Below, piece after piece: positions 35,293 to 44,174 of a stretch of 64,000 nucleotides of DNA (the stretch's first letter is position 1; each line of letters starts with the position of its first letter). Source of the stretch: UBA961 sp014191195 (GTDB lineage Bacteria; Bacteroidota; Ignavibacteria; Kapaibacteriales; UBA961); NCBI GenBank assembly GCA_964204605.1, contig OZ123195.1, forward strand, positions 1,302,001-1,366,000, given 5' to 3'. Below the pieces are notes generated by a model. The model had not been told where the DNA came from. It saw only the letters and a list, made by a program, of their open reading frames with translations, and did no database searches. The translations under genes and the position numbers were made by a program.

Positions 35293-38016
35293 ATGAGTAT
35301 GAAGATTTTCATACGTGTTTTTTCAATCTCATTATGCATTGTTTTATCTAGCATTGCAACATTTGCTCAAGGCATTCTTAGTGGTCGTATTACTGGTCCT
35401 AATGGACAAGCCATTCCAGGAGCTTCAATAAAGGTAAGTAACTCTGAATCAACAAAACCTATTGGTGGTTTTTCTGATTCACGAGGGCGTTATTCTATCA
35501 AAGGTTTAACAAGTAAAAGCTATACTGTTACTGTATCTTGTGTTGGATATCAAAAGAATGTGAAAGAAAATCTTTCTATGAATAATGGTAATGCAACTAA
35601 TGATGTTCAGTTAGCAGAAACATCTATCGATATGGATGTAACAGTTGTAACAGCATCACGTGTGCAACAAAAAGCATCCGAGGCACCTGCTTCAGTATCA
35701 GTTATAGAACCTAGAACAATACGTGAAGCGCCTAAAAGTACACCTCTTGAGCACATAAGAGGTTTAGCTGGTGTAGATTATTCTCAAACAGGTATTGCTC
35801 AACAAAGTGTAAGTGTACGTGGATTTAATAATGTATTTACAGGTTCACTATTAACATTAACAGATTATCGTCCTGCGGGAGTACCAAGCTTAAGAGTTAA
35901 TGTTGGATATTTTGTTCCATCTTCTAATGAAGATATCGAAAGAATAGAATTGGTTCGTGGCCCAGCATCTGCATTGTATGGTCCAAATGCAACACAAGGC
36001 GTCTTGAATATTATTACTCGTTCTCCATTTGCTTCAAAAGGGACAACTGTCTTTTTGGCTGGTGGTATGCAAAATCTTATGAATGTTGGATTAAGACATG
36101 CTGGAACAGTAAATGATGATATTGGATATAAGATTTCTGGTCAATATTTTTCTGCAAATGATTGGGCATATGTAGACCCAGAAGAGCAAAAGGCCAGAGC
36201 TACTGCCCTAAAACCAGGTGTATCAGAAGATACATTGAAAATTGGAAATCGTCAGAATACCCATGAACGATTTAATGTTGATGCTGGATTATATTATAAT
36301 CTTGGCGAGAATACAATGTTACAGTTGAATACTGGCGTTTCACAAGCCGTTAATACAATCGAAATGACAGGCCTTGGTGCTGCAAATGGAAAAGATTGGA
36401 GATATACCTATCTCAATGCTCAATTAACTTCAAATGACTTATTTGCTCAAGTATTCTATAATATGAGTGATGCTGGCAATACCTATTTCTTAAGAACTGG
36501 TAATCCAATTGTTGATCGTTCTACTTTATTAGGTGCACGCCTTCAAGATGCTTATAAGGTAAATGATGATATACGTTTAACATATGGAGCAGATTTCTTT
36601 TCTACTAATCCAGTAACAGATGGTACAATTAACGGTGTGAATGAAGAAAATGATGCTTATACAGAAATTGGTGGCTATCTTCAGGCAGATGCAAAATTTG
36701 GTGATAAATTCTCTGCTTTAGCTGCACTTCGTGCCGATAGACATTCAGTTATCAATGAACTTGTTTTGTCTCCACGATTAGCATTAATGTATAAATTAGA
36801 CGAAAATTCCTCTGTAAGAGCTACCTTTAATACAGCTTTTAGTAATCCAGGTACAAATGATTTATTCTTGGATTTATTAAGTGTTAAAGATGCTTTTGGT
36901 TTTAGCGCAGCAAACCCTGCTTATGCTGTTGGTGTATATGGAGCAGCTGCAGGAAGAAATGGATATACATTTAATCGTTCAAATGGTATTATAAATTATG
37001 TTTCTCAATTTGCGCCAAGTAAAGATATATGGCTTAGCACAGGAAATGTTGCCAATATGTGGCAAGCAGTAACTGCTATCATTACAGCAAATCCTGCCCT
37101 TGCACAATTAAAAGGATTATTGACATCAATGATCCCAGCACCAACAACTATAAAAGGTAGTTTGGCTTCATTAAATCCTACAAATAGAACATTTATTCCT
37201 TTTCAAGACAATGATCACAAGGTTGACAAATTACGTCAATCTAGCACTCAAACAATCGAATTAGGTTATCAAGGAAAATTAGCAGATAACTTGAAATTTT
37301 CTTTAGATGTGTATCAGTCAACTGTAACAGATTTTGTTTCTCCTTTACAAGTTGTCACCCCAAATGTGTTCATGAATGGAGCAGATGTAACTGCCTATTT
37401 AAAACCTATTTTAAAAGGTGCACTTATGCAAAATGGTATGCCCGAAGCACAAGCTGATGCTACAGCTGCACAAGTTTGTGGTGCTTATGCAAGTGTTCCT
37501 ATTGGTACAGTATCACCAAATGAAACTCCACATAAAGGCGATATTCTACTTTCATATAGAAATTATGGTCAAATCACATATATGGGAAGTGATGCTGCAT
37601 TTACATATGAATTATCACCAAGTTTTACAATTTCAGGTTCAGCTTCTTATGTGAATAAGAATGTATTTTATGGTGAAGATTTAGGCGAAGGAAATACTTC
37701 TGCAGATACCATTGCACTTAATGCACCAAAATACAAATCATCACTTGGCATCATGCATCGCAATGCAGATTTAGGACTTAATATCGGCGTACAATGGCGC
37801 TGGGTAGATACTTTCCGTATGAATTCTGGTGTTTATATTGGCGATGTAAATGCTTATCATATGTTAGATTTAACAGCTCAATATAGTATTCCTGGTGTTG
37901 AAGGTTTAAGTGTAAATCTGAATGCAACAAACTTATTAGATAATAAGGTACAGCAATTTATCGGAGCTGCTGCAATTGGACGTATGGTTCAAGGCAGATT
38001 GGCATATACTTTCTAA
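35293..38016 (+). CDS. TonB-dependent outer-membrane receptor
   Basis: The 907-residue protein has a signal peptide (MSMKIFIRVFSISLCIVLSS, cleavage near TFAQ). Residues ~28-110 are a carboxypeptidase-regulatory-like beta domain (ILSGRITGPNGQAIPGASIK), common in Bacteroidota receptors. A plug domain follows (~115-235, VVTASRVQQKASEAPASVSV then IERIELVRGPASALYGPNA), then a beta-barrel ending in a terminal Phe (MVQGRLAYTF). It imports a ligand such as a siderophore, vitamin or oligosaccharide using TonB energy. No SusD partner is adjacent, so a glycan-specific SusC is less likely. A terminator follows. Confidence 0.92.
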   Translation: MSMKIFIRVFSISLCIVLSSIATFAQGILSGRITGPNGQAIPGASIKVSNSESTKPIGGFSDSRGRYSIKGLTSKSYTVTVSCVGYQKNVKENLSMNNGNATNDVQLAETSIDMDVTVVTASRVQQKASEAPASVSVIEPRTIREAPKSTPLEHIRGLAGVDYSQTGIAQQSVSVRGFNNVFTGSLLTLTDYRPAGVPSLRVNVGYFVPSSNEDIERIELVRGPASALYGPNATQGVLNIITRSPFASKGTTVFLAGGMQNLMNVGLRHAGTVNDDIGYKISGQYFSANDWAYVDPEEQKARATALKPGVSEDTLKIGNRQNTHERFNVDAGLYYNLGENTMLQLNTGVSQAVNTIEMTGLGAANGKDWRYTYLNAQLTSNDLFAQVFYNMSDAGNTYFLRTGNPIVDRSTLLGARLQDAYKVNDDIRLTYGADFFSTNPVTDGTINGVNEENDAYTEIGGYLQADAKFGDKFSALAALRADRHSVINELVLSPRLALMYKLDENSSVRATFNTAFSNPGTNDLFLDLLSVKDAFGFSAANPAYAVGVYGAAAGRNGYTFNRSNGIINYVSQFAPSKDIWLSTGNVANMWQAVTAIITANPALAQLKGLLTSMIPAPTTIKGSLASLNPTNRTFIPFQDNDHKVDKLRQSSTQTIELGYQGKLADNLKFSLDVYQSTVTDFVSPLQVVTPNVFMNGADVTAYLKPILKGALMQNGMPEAQADATAAQVCGAYASVPIGTVSPNETPHKGDILLSYRNYGQITYMGSDAAFTYELSPSFTISGSASYVNKNVFYGEDLGEGNTSADTIALNAPKYKSSLGIMHRNADLGLNIGVQWRWVDTFRMNSGVYIGDVNAYHMLDLTAQYSIPGVEGLSVNLNATNLLDNKVQQFIGAAAIGRMVQGRLAYTF

Positions 38017-38035
38017 ATCTTTTAAGCCGTATAAG

Positions 38036-38071
38036 AAAAAAACCGATATGATATTCATATCGGTTTTTTTC
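38036..38071 (+). terminator. Bidirectional Rho-independent terminator between the TonB receptor and transglutaminase genes
   Basis: AACCGATATGA and TCATATCGGTT (38041-38051 and 38055-38065) form an 11-bp stem with a 3-base loop. T-runs on the plus strand and A-runs before the stem allow termination of both convergent genes. Confidence 0.9.
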
Positions 38072-38073
38072 AT

Positions 38074-39027
38074 TTATTGAGATAATAATTCATCCATATC
38101 ATTGTGTTCTACAAAGAACATGACCTGTTTTGTTAATAATCCTTTGTGATTATTCTCGGCTACATTAAGAGTAATGAGATTATGTGATATTTTATTTTTA
38201 GCAATCAAAAGAATATTCAACAGAAAACCGGAATGACTAACTTCAACATGATTATTTTTTGCTAAAAAATATTGACTTGGTAATCTTCTTATTGAAGAGA
38301 AAAATTTTGAGAATTTTTCTGATTGATCCAATAAAGGATCCTCATTTATTTTTGTATCAATATCATGATTGATAGGCATCAAAATACTAGCATCTGCAAA
38401 TGCATCATCAATGATTTTTCTAAGTTCTGGATACTGTTTTATTGCCTTATGAATATTTATTGGTATGTCATTTCTTTTATAAGAATAAATACCTGGTTCC
38501 CTCAGATTACATAGAGGAACATAGGATTCTCTATTTTTTCCCTGTTCAAAAGGGTGATAAAAAAAGTAAGAATTATTTAATCTTCTATACACTCGCTCTT
38601 TTGCATTAATACTGTCCTTCATAGCAAATGATGCACCCCATGTAGGATCTATCAATCCAAATTTTCCATTAATCTTAACGATTACCCAAGCATGTCTATA
38701 AGGTTGTGTTGTATCGTCTTTTTCTTTTGGATATACAAAACCACCTATAACCTCACTCATTATTCCCACAGATTTACATGCATCTACCATAATATTACTA
38801 TAGCCAACACAAACTCCTAATTTAGCTTTCATCACTGGTAATGACAATTGGCTTGGACGACTTTTTCTTTTTAATAAACAATCATAATCATAATCAATCC
38901 CTGTAGGTGAGCTAAACCATACATATATTGCCCTAACAAATTCAAGATCTGTTTTTGTAAAACTTTTTATATACGATGCTAAATCCTGTGGATTATGTGT
39001 AAACTTTTCTGGTATTTGATTAGCCAA
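38074..39027 (-). CDS. Transglutaminase-like cysteine protease-fold protein, probably missing its signal-peptide start
   Basis: The catalytic core has the Cys-His-Asp triad of the transglutaminase-like superfamily: Cys in KLGVCVGYSN, His in YRHAWVIV and Asp in LIDPTWGA. Members act as peptidases, transglutaminases or inactive binding domains. The first usable start is a TTG at 39027, which gives 317 residues. The same frame is open for 46 codons upstream and encodes an apparent signal peptide, but no ATG, GTG or TTG begins it. The gene may therefore be damaged, or may use a rare start. It is convergent with the TonB receptor. Confidence 0.75.
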   Translation of the reverse strand: MANQIPEKFTHNPQDLASYIKSFTKTDLEFVRAIYVWFSSPTGIDYDYDCLLKRKSRPSQLSLPVMKAKLGVCVGYSNIMVDACKSVGIMSEVIGGFVYPKEKDDTTQPYRHAWVIVKINGKFGLIDPTWGASFAMKDSINAKERVYRRLNNSYFFYHPFEQGKNRESYVPLCNLREPGIYSYKRNDIPINIHKAIKQYPELRKIIDDAFADASILMPINHDIDTKINEDPLLDQSEKFSKFFSSIRRLPSQYFLAKNNHVEVSHSGFLLNILLIAKNKISHNLITLNVAENNHKGLLTKQVMFFVEHNDMDELLSQ

Positions 39028-39165
39028 TTTATCGATATGTTGAAAATCAGCATAGTCAAAAGTAATTTTTCCATTGTCTGCAAATGAATGTGGGGCGACT
39101 GCAATGCTAATGAAAGCAAGTAGACATACAATGAAGTTTTTTGCTGGAATACCCTCCTTTATTCT
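39028..39165 (-). other. In-frame upstream extension of the transglutaminase gene encoding a signal-peptide-like segment without a start codon
   Basis: Read in the transglutaminase frame, this stretch gives AKNFIVCLLAFISIAVAPHS and then FADNGKITFDYADF, a plausible Sec signal peptide with cleavage near SFA-D. An in-frame TGA lies at 39166-39168. The only start-like codons are ATA and ATT, and a strong GGAGG lies at 39153-39157. Start-codon mutation or a sequence error is likely. Confidence 0.55.
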
Positions 39166-39532
39166 TCAATAGTACTGTCATAATTTTTATAACTGCTATC
39201 GAAGATAGATTGAAAAATCAGTATACATAACCGTGTTCTATTCACTTATTAGATTAACTAAAACTCTTGGATGATAATATGTAACCCTACTTATCATACC
39301 TACTAATATGTTATCATACAATTGAAATGCCAATTAAATATACAGCCCCGAAAATGGCTTAAATACGTGATTCTTATTTTACACTTTATAGATATGTTTA
39401 GATTTATACATAGTAAAGAAATTACGTGTACATTTCTATTGACATATACAGCTTATGTATACTTACATATTAAGACAAATCCCGTCGTATATATTTACAG
39501 TAGAATATTTTTATTTAAAACGAATAAACATG
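39166..39532. other. Intergenic region upstream of the SAM riboswitch
   Basis: About 370 bases of AT-rich DNA with no gene that I can support. A 102-codon plus-strand frame (39322-39630) crosses it, but it reads through the riboswitch and has no coding character. The region would hold the promoter of the transglutaminase gene and lies upstream of the riboswitch promoter. Confidence 0.5.
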
Positions 39533-39540
39533 TATGTTTG
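39533..39540 (+). promoter_or_regulatory. Bacteroidota-type -7 element upstream of the SAM riboswitch
   Basis: TATGTTTG is an exact TAnnTTTG match. No good TTTG lies 19-21 bp upstream. Transcription from here would start near 39547, leaving a short leader before the riboswitch P1 stem at 39566, which is the expected arrangement. Confidence 0.5.
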
Positions 39541-39565
39541 TACAGCAATTATAGATTGCACCATA

Positions 39566-39646
39566 TTCATTTAGAGAATCTGAGGGACGGGCCCTATGAA
39601 GATTCACCAACCGATTTAATTCGGTGGTAATGCCCGATCAATGAGG
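39566..39646 (+). promoter_or_regulatory. SAM-clan (S-box/SAM-I-like) riboswitch with reduced or absent P4
   Basis: The conserved SAM-I core is present in order: AGAG (39573-39576), GAGGGACGGGCCC (39582-39594), TATGAA of the kink-turn (39595-39600), CAACC (39608-39612), and GGTGGTAAT (39623-39631). P1 pairs TTCATT (39566-39571) with AATGAG (39640-39645); P2 pairs AATC with GATT; P3 pairs ACCGA with TCGGT. Compared with classic S-boxes, the CAGCAACC...GGUGCUAA pair appears here as CACCAACC...GGTGGTAA, a compensatory change. The P4 hairpin is missing or tiny. The 3' strand of P1 overlaps the GAGG ribosome-binding site of the next gene, so SAM binding should block translation. No terminator hairpin follows. 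Confidence 0.85.
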
Positions 39647-39652
39647 TTTGCC

Positions 39653-40300
39653 ATGTATATACATTCGTATATTTCACTTTGCCTTAAACAACATAATCTT
39701 CGACGCGGAGATATTCCTTCCTTACTTGGTTCAAAAAACCCTAATAAATTCTTAAGAAGATTTGATGCATTTTTATCTGGAAATCTAAGCGATAAGGATA
39801 TTATTGCACGGTGCAGATCATGTTCAATCTTTGCAGGAAAAGAATTTGAGCAAGCATTAGAACATACAAAACAAGAGCACATCTCATTATATAAGAAGTC
39901 ATTAATTGCTGCTGAGTTAAAAGCTAAAGCAGAATTTACACCTCATATTTGGACAGTTCACAAGAATTCAATACCAAGTCCAATATTCCCTGTTGCACTT
40001 TTTGGCATCAATATTTTTAAAGTAATTGATGTCCCCAAAGACTTAATACGTCCCTTACATCCAGAAATTATCAATAAAATATCTATCTATTTGAATGAAT
40101 ATATAGAACATCCACCTGAAAGAAATGTTCTTCATACGCCATTTGGAGAAGCAATTCAATTCTTGTATAGATATTCATTTGATTCATGCCTAGTTTTTGA
40201 TATTCAAAAAAGAACATTTATTCATTCTCAATATTTCAATTGGAAGAATACATCGCAAGCATATGTAACAATTAAAAATAAACCTATAACATTATTATAA
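39653..40300 (+). CDS. Unrecognised protein in a SAM-riboswitch operon with metK
   Basis: I chose the ATG at 39653 (215 residues). An in-frame ATG at 39641 lies inside the riboswitch P1 stem, and TGAGG at 39642-39646 is well placed as the ribosome-binding site for 39653. Residues ~14-45 (RRGDIPSLLGSKNPNKFLRR, FDAFLSGNL) look like a helix-turn-helix of lambda-repressor type. The rest (FTPHIWTVHKNSIPSPIFPV, PPERNVLHTPFGEAI) has no motif I can name. There is no signal peptide or membrane segment. The stop lies 11 bases before metK, so the two are co-transcribed and both fall under SAM control. A role in methionine/SAM balance, perhaps regulatory, is inferred only from context. Confidence 0.72.
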   Translation: MYIHSYISLCLKQHNLRRGDIPSLLGSKNPNKFLRRFDAFLSGNLSDKDIIARCRSCSIFAGKEFEQALEHTKQEHISLYKKSLIAAELKAKAEFTPHIWTVHKNSIPSPIFPVALFGINIFKVIDVPKDLIRPLHPEIINKISIYLNEYIEHPPERNVLHTPFGEAIQFLYRYSFDSCLVFDIQKRTFIHSQYFNWKNTSQAYVTIKNKPITLL

Positions 40301-40311
40301 AGGAAAGTAAT

Positions 40312-41487
40312 ATGTCACGTTCTTATGTATGGACAAGTGAATATGTATCACCAGGGCATCCTGATAAAGTAGCTGATCAAATTTCAGATAGTATCTTAGA
40401 TCTCTATCTACAGCATGACCCTGATGCAAGGGTAGCATGTGAAACAATGGTAAAGGGTAATTCGGTATATATAGCTGGTGAAATTACTTCTAAGGCTAAT
40501 TTTCTGTCTGAATCGGATTTTGAGTTAATAAAAAAAACAATTAGAAATACAATCTCATCGATAGGATATGTACATCCTGAATTTGGATTTCATTCTGAAT
40601 CTTGTTCAATTCACACGAATATCTCTGCTCAATCCCCTGAAATCAATAGGAATGTAGATAAAAACCATTCATTAGGTGCCGGAGATCAAGGAATAATGTT
40701 TGGATTTGCAACAAATGATACACCTACAAAAATGCCATTAGCAATATACTTAGCGAAGGAAATTGTTCAATATGCATATGGCTTAATCTTTACAGATTTT
40801 GCTGGAAAAGACATCTTAAGACCAGATATGAAAAGTCAAATATCTTTACAATACAACAATGGAAATGCTGCATATATTGACTCAGTTGTTCTTTCTTGCT
40901 GTCATAGCCAATCATTATCTTTAAAACAATTACAAGAACTTTTTCATGATAAAATACTTAATGATATAAAATCTATCATTCCCGAACATATTCACTCTTT
41001 ATTTACAAAAGAAACAAAGTACTATATCAACCCAGCAGGCGAATGGAATATTGGGGGTCCGGTTTCTGATTGTGGCTTGACTGGAAGAAAGATTGTAGTA
41101 GATCAATATGGTGCAGACTGCGAAATAGGTGGCGGAGCCTTTTCTGGAAAAGATCCATCTAAAGTGGATAAAAGCGCAGCTTATATGGCTAGGCATATAG
41201 CTTTAAAGACATTGGCTGAACATGAACATGCCAACAATATTAAAGTTCAACTTGCTTATGCAATTGGACAAGAATTCCCTGTCTCTTATCGCGTTTATGA
41301 TTCCCAAGGAACAGAATATTCATTGGGATCCTTTACCTTACAAGATTTGCAACCTGCTGCTATTATTGAACGATTGCAATTACAAAAACCTATGTATTAT
41401 CTCACTTCTCATAATGGGCATTTTGGGAATACATCATTTATAAAAAATGGAATAAAATACTATTCATGGGAAGATATCACCGAATAA
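40312..41487 (+). CDS. metK: S-adenosylmethionine synthetase, divergent second copy
   Basis: A 391-residue MetK that makes SAM from ATP and methionine. The ATP-site motifs are present (SPGHPDKVADQISD, GAGDQGIMFGFA, GGGAFSGKDPSKVDKSAAY). In the last, the usual VDRSAAY Arg is Lys, a change at a phosphate-contacting position. It is clearly diverged from the other MetK at 58760, which keeps Arg and is 13 residues shorter. It follows the unrecognised riboswitch-controlled gene by 11 bases with a good site (AAGGAAAGTAAT). Control by SAM would let this copy act when SAM is scarce, while the other copy, without a riboswitch, may supply the basal level. That division is inferred. Confidence 0.93.
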   Translation: MSRSYVWTSEYVSPGHPDKVADQISDSILDLYLQHDPDARVACETMVKGNSVYIAGEITSKANFLSESDFELIKKTIRNTISSIGYVHPEFGFHSESCSIHTNISAQSPEINRNVDKNHSLGAGDQGIMFGFATNDTPTKMPLAIYLAKEIVQYAYGLIFTDFAGKDILRPDMKSQISLQYNNGNAAYIDSVVLSCCHSQSLSLKQLQELFHDKILNDIKSIIPEHIHSLFTKETKYYINPAGEWNIGGPVSDCGLTGRKIVVDQYGADCEIGGGAFSGKDPSKVDKSAAYMARHIALKTLAEHEHANNIKVQLAYAIGQEFPVSYRVYDSQGTEYSLGSFTLQDLQPAAIIERLQLQKPMYYLTSHNGHFGNTSFIKNGIKYYSWEDITE

Positions 41488-41493
41488 ATTCAA

Positions 41494-43074
41494 TTATGCC
41501 TTATAAAAAGCTTCTAGATTTAACTGATTAGGAAGTGCATCTAAAAACATTGTAAATGTATGTTGTTTAGGTAATTGTAATTTTTTTCTAATTCTAAGCC
41601 GATGATTTTCTACATTTTTTAACGATGTAGAGCATAACTCTGATATCATTTGAGATGTTAAATCGAACCTAATTAATTGTAATATTTTTATTTCTGTTTT
41701 TGTCAAATCGGGATATAATCTTTGCAGATTTTTTATGATTCCAGGATATTTTTGTTCACACAGACGTAAATATCCTTGTATATCTAATTGTTGCTTTATT
41801 ATTCCTTGGATTTTATCTAGAAGTTGATGAGCAAAAGCTGATTTTAATTGTCCACGATTTGATGCTATTGCTATATCTTCTTTAATCATAGAAATAATTT
41901 TTTCATAATCTGACAGCTGATTTAAAAGCTTAGTATTTTCAATTTTAGCGTGAGATAATTCTTCTAATATTTTTTTATCTGTTGTCTGTTTTCCATCTAT
42001 ATATAGTTGATGTGATTCTTTTGCAAAACGCATTTCACCAGCTATAAATGGCTGTTGCTGTTGCTCATTGTGCATTTTTAAAAAATATGCAAAATAATTT
42101 TCTAGATATTCTAATGATTCTTCAAAAAGCTTTGCATGTTTGGCATTTTGGTATAGCCCTGTATATACAGCTGTGACAAAATGATAGAATTCATGTTCTT
42201 CGCCAATTGCAATTGCTTGTTTTAAAAAAGGTATAGATGCAGAATAATCATATAATGGATTTTCAGGAATTACGTAGAATTCACCAATGATTTTCAATAA
42301 CTCAGCCTTTCTTAAATGAAAAGATGTGTTAATATAAAATTCATAGCCCTGTTTTAATAATACAATTGCTTCTTCCCATTCTTCCTTTTTTATTAATAAT
42401 GCAGAACCATGTATAAACATAGCAGCGTAATTATGTTCATTTCTATAGTATTTTGTGATTTCTTTGCATATGTCAAAATGATAGGTTGCTTTGTCTAAGT
42501 CACTATATAACATGTAGTTACGAGTGAGATTAGTATGAATAACAAATTGAGCTGCATAATCTAATGATTCATTTAGTTCTATCGTATTACATTGTAATAA
42601 TGAATTAGTACATTTATCTAAGTCCCTAAGAAACCAATAAATACTTGATTTTTGTATAAGTAAATCAACATAGATTCTTGTATTTATTCCTAATCGCTTT
42701 ATTGCCAATAATTCTGCATCTTGAATAGACCTTAATGATTCTGCATATCTGTGTTTTTTTCTATGATGTAAAGATATTCCGATATGAGCTAAGCATGCTA
42801 ATTCATAACGCTTATACACTCTGAAGGTCTCTAAACATTCCTGATATATTGAAAGTTTATCATCTTCTTCAACTCCTTGAATTGTAAAATGTGCATATCC
42901 ATATACTAATAGCTTTTGTATAAGTGGATGATTTTCTTCAGGACCTTCATTTTTATACTTTTTTATGAATTCATAAATATGAGTTTTATCTTCAACATTG
43001 AGCTTTCTATACATGCTAAGTAATTCTTGCTCAGCCTGTAAAAGGTTTTGCTTCTCTAATTTCTTGCTTTTCAT
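41494..43074 (-). CDS. TPR-repeat regulator with C-terminal LuxR-type DNA-binding domain
   Basis: The 526-residue cytoplasmic protein has many helical pairs of TPR type in residues ~40-345 (for example YAESLRSIQDAELLAIKRLG) and a coiled-coil stretch (~375-410). The C-terminal helix-turn-helix resembles LuxR/GerE domains (LTKTEIKILQLIRFDLTSQM followed by SLKNVENHRLRIRKKL). This architecture is common in Bacteroidota regulators with no receiver domain. The target genes are unknown. It is convergent with metK at six bases distance and has a ~240-base gene-free region upstream. Confidence 0.85.
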   Translation of the reverse strand: MKSKKLEKQNLLQAEQELLSMYRKLNVEDKTHIYEFIKKYKNEGPEENHPLIQKLLVYGYAHFTIQGVEEDDKLSIYQECLETFRVYKRYELACLAHIGISLHHRKKHRYAESLRSIQDAELLAIKRLGINTRIYVDLLIQKSSIYWFLRDLDKCTNSLLQCNTIELNESLDYAAQFVIHTNLTRNYMLYSDLDKATYHFDICKEITKYYRNEHNYAAMFIHGSALLIKKEEWEEAIVLLKQGYEFYINTSFHLRKAELLKIIGEFYVIPENPLYDYSASIPFLKQAIAIGEEHEFYHFVTAVYTGLYQNAKHAKLFEESLEYLENYFAYFLKMHNEQQQQPFIAGEMRFAKESHQLYIDGKQTTDKKILEELSHAKIENTKLLNQLSDYEKIISMIKEDIAIASNRGQLKSAFAHQLLDKIQGIIKQQLDIQGYLRLCEQKYPGIIKNLQRLYPDLTKTEIKILQLIRFDLTSQMISELCSTSLKNVENHRLRIRKKLQLPKQHTFTMFLDALPNQLNLEAFYKA

Positions 43075-43315
43075 AGTTGTTGTACATTAATATTTAACAA
43101 GTATAATCTCGACAATACTATTCTAACTATATATATTTTATATAATACATGTGTGTGTCTTCAATGAATGATTAATATCCATATCAATCCTCATACATTA
43201 TGCAGAAGTTCTCTTTCTTTATGTATCATAAATCCCTTATCATCATTAACCATTTACCCCATAAAACCATAAAATCAAAGTATATACAATGTATTGTTAT
43301 TTTTATATTTGAGAT

Positions 43316-44155
43316 TTAGGGATCTACAGTATTTATCGTTGTTTCTAAGATATCTTGAGTGGTTTTAGGAATATCTTGAAAAAAGTTATACCCTGTACTT
43401 TGTTCTATATGTCTAACAGTAGTTTTATAGTTTTTCCACGTATTTGATAATGAATCTGTTTTACTATTACTCATCATTACTGCAATTACCGGAGTATTTG
43501 GCGTAATATCAGCTATTTTTTGACCTCTATTCATTATTACTACAATTTTCCAGCAAGAATCTGGAACTGCAACAATGCCCTTTAATAGTTCAGGAGTTTT
43601 TGGAAAACGCCCACCTGCAATGACATATATTTCTTTATTATTTTTTTTACACCAATCTTCGCAAGCATATTCCAAAGATAGCCATGTTTGTTGATTTAGC
43701 TTTGGTGTTTGAGGTAAAATACTTGTTAAGATAAAGGTAGATTTATTATCAATATCAGTTGCTGTCCTTTCTTCAGATCTCACCATATGTCCACGATCAT
43801 ATCCTGAATTAGTATAATCTGAATGCTTCACTCTATAAAATGATTCAGGCAAAGATGTATCACTAATAAAACTACCGCTAAATCTTGGAACATCTCCATA
43901 CCATGAAGCATTTAAGTTCCAGCTCACCCAATTAGGGACATGTAAATTTTTATTATAACTCACTACATATTGTGGACGATTTATAATATAATCATCACTC
44001 GAATCTTTATCAGTAGGCAATCCCATCTCTGTATGTATAGAAATAGATGTCTTTATTGGAGAAACTGTCATTGTGTTAACAGTATTATCAGTACAAGAAA
44101 TTAAGAATAATGAAATTCCTATAAAAAGGAAGGTAAGGGTAGTTTTATGTTTCAT
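43316..44155 (-). CDS. DNA/RNA non-specific endonuclease, lipoprotein
   Basis: A 279-residue NUC1/NucA-type nuclease. The catalytic motif GYDRGHMVRSEERTA includes the general-base His, and a metal-binding Asn region follows (TSILPQTPKLNQQTWLSLEY). The N-terminus carries a lipobox (LFLISC), so the enzyme should be tethered to the envelope, perhaps for nutrient nucleic-acid use or defence against free DNA. It lies 19 bases downstream of the M1 aminopeptidase gene on the same strand, so both degradative enzymes probably share a transcript. Confidence 0.9.
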   Translation of the reverse strand: MKHKTTLTFLFIGISLFLISCTDNTVNTMTVSPIKTSISIHTEMGLPTDKDSSDDYIINRPQYVVSYNKNLHVPNWVSWNLNASWYGDVPRFSGSFISDTSLPESFYRVKHSDYTNSGYDRGHMVRSEERTATDIDNKSTFILTSILPQTPKLNQQTWLSLEYACEDWCKKNNKEIYVIAGGRFPKTPELLKGIVAVPDSCWKIVVIMNRGQKIADITPNTPVIAVMMSNSKTDSLSNTWKNYKTTVRHIEQSTGYNFFQDIPKTTQDILETTINTVDP

Positions 44156-44174
44156 GTATATTTAATATTGTTAT

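Noticed and set aside
39322..39630. 102-codon plus-strand frame upstream of the SAM riboswitch
   Set aside because: It reads through the conserved riboswitch core, has no recognisable domain, and its codon use looks like non-coding AT-rich DNA.
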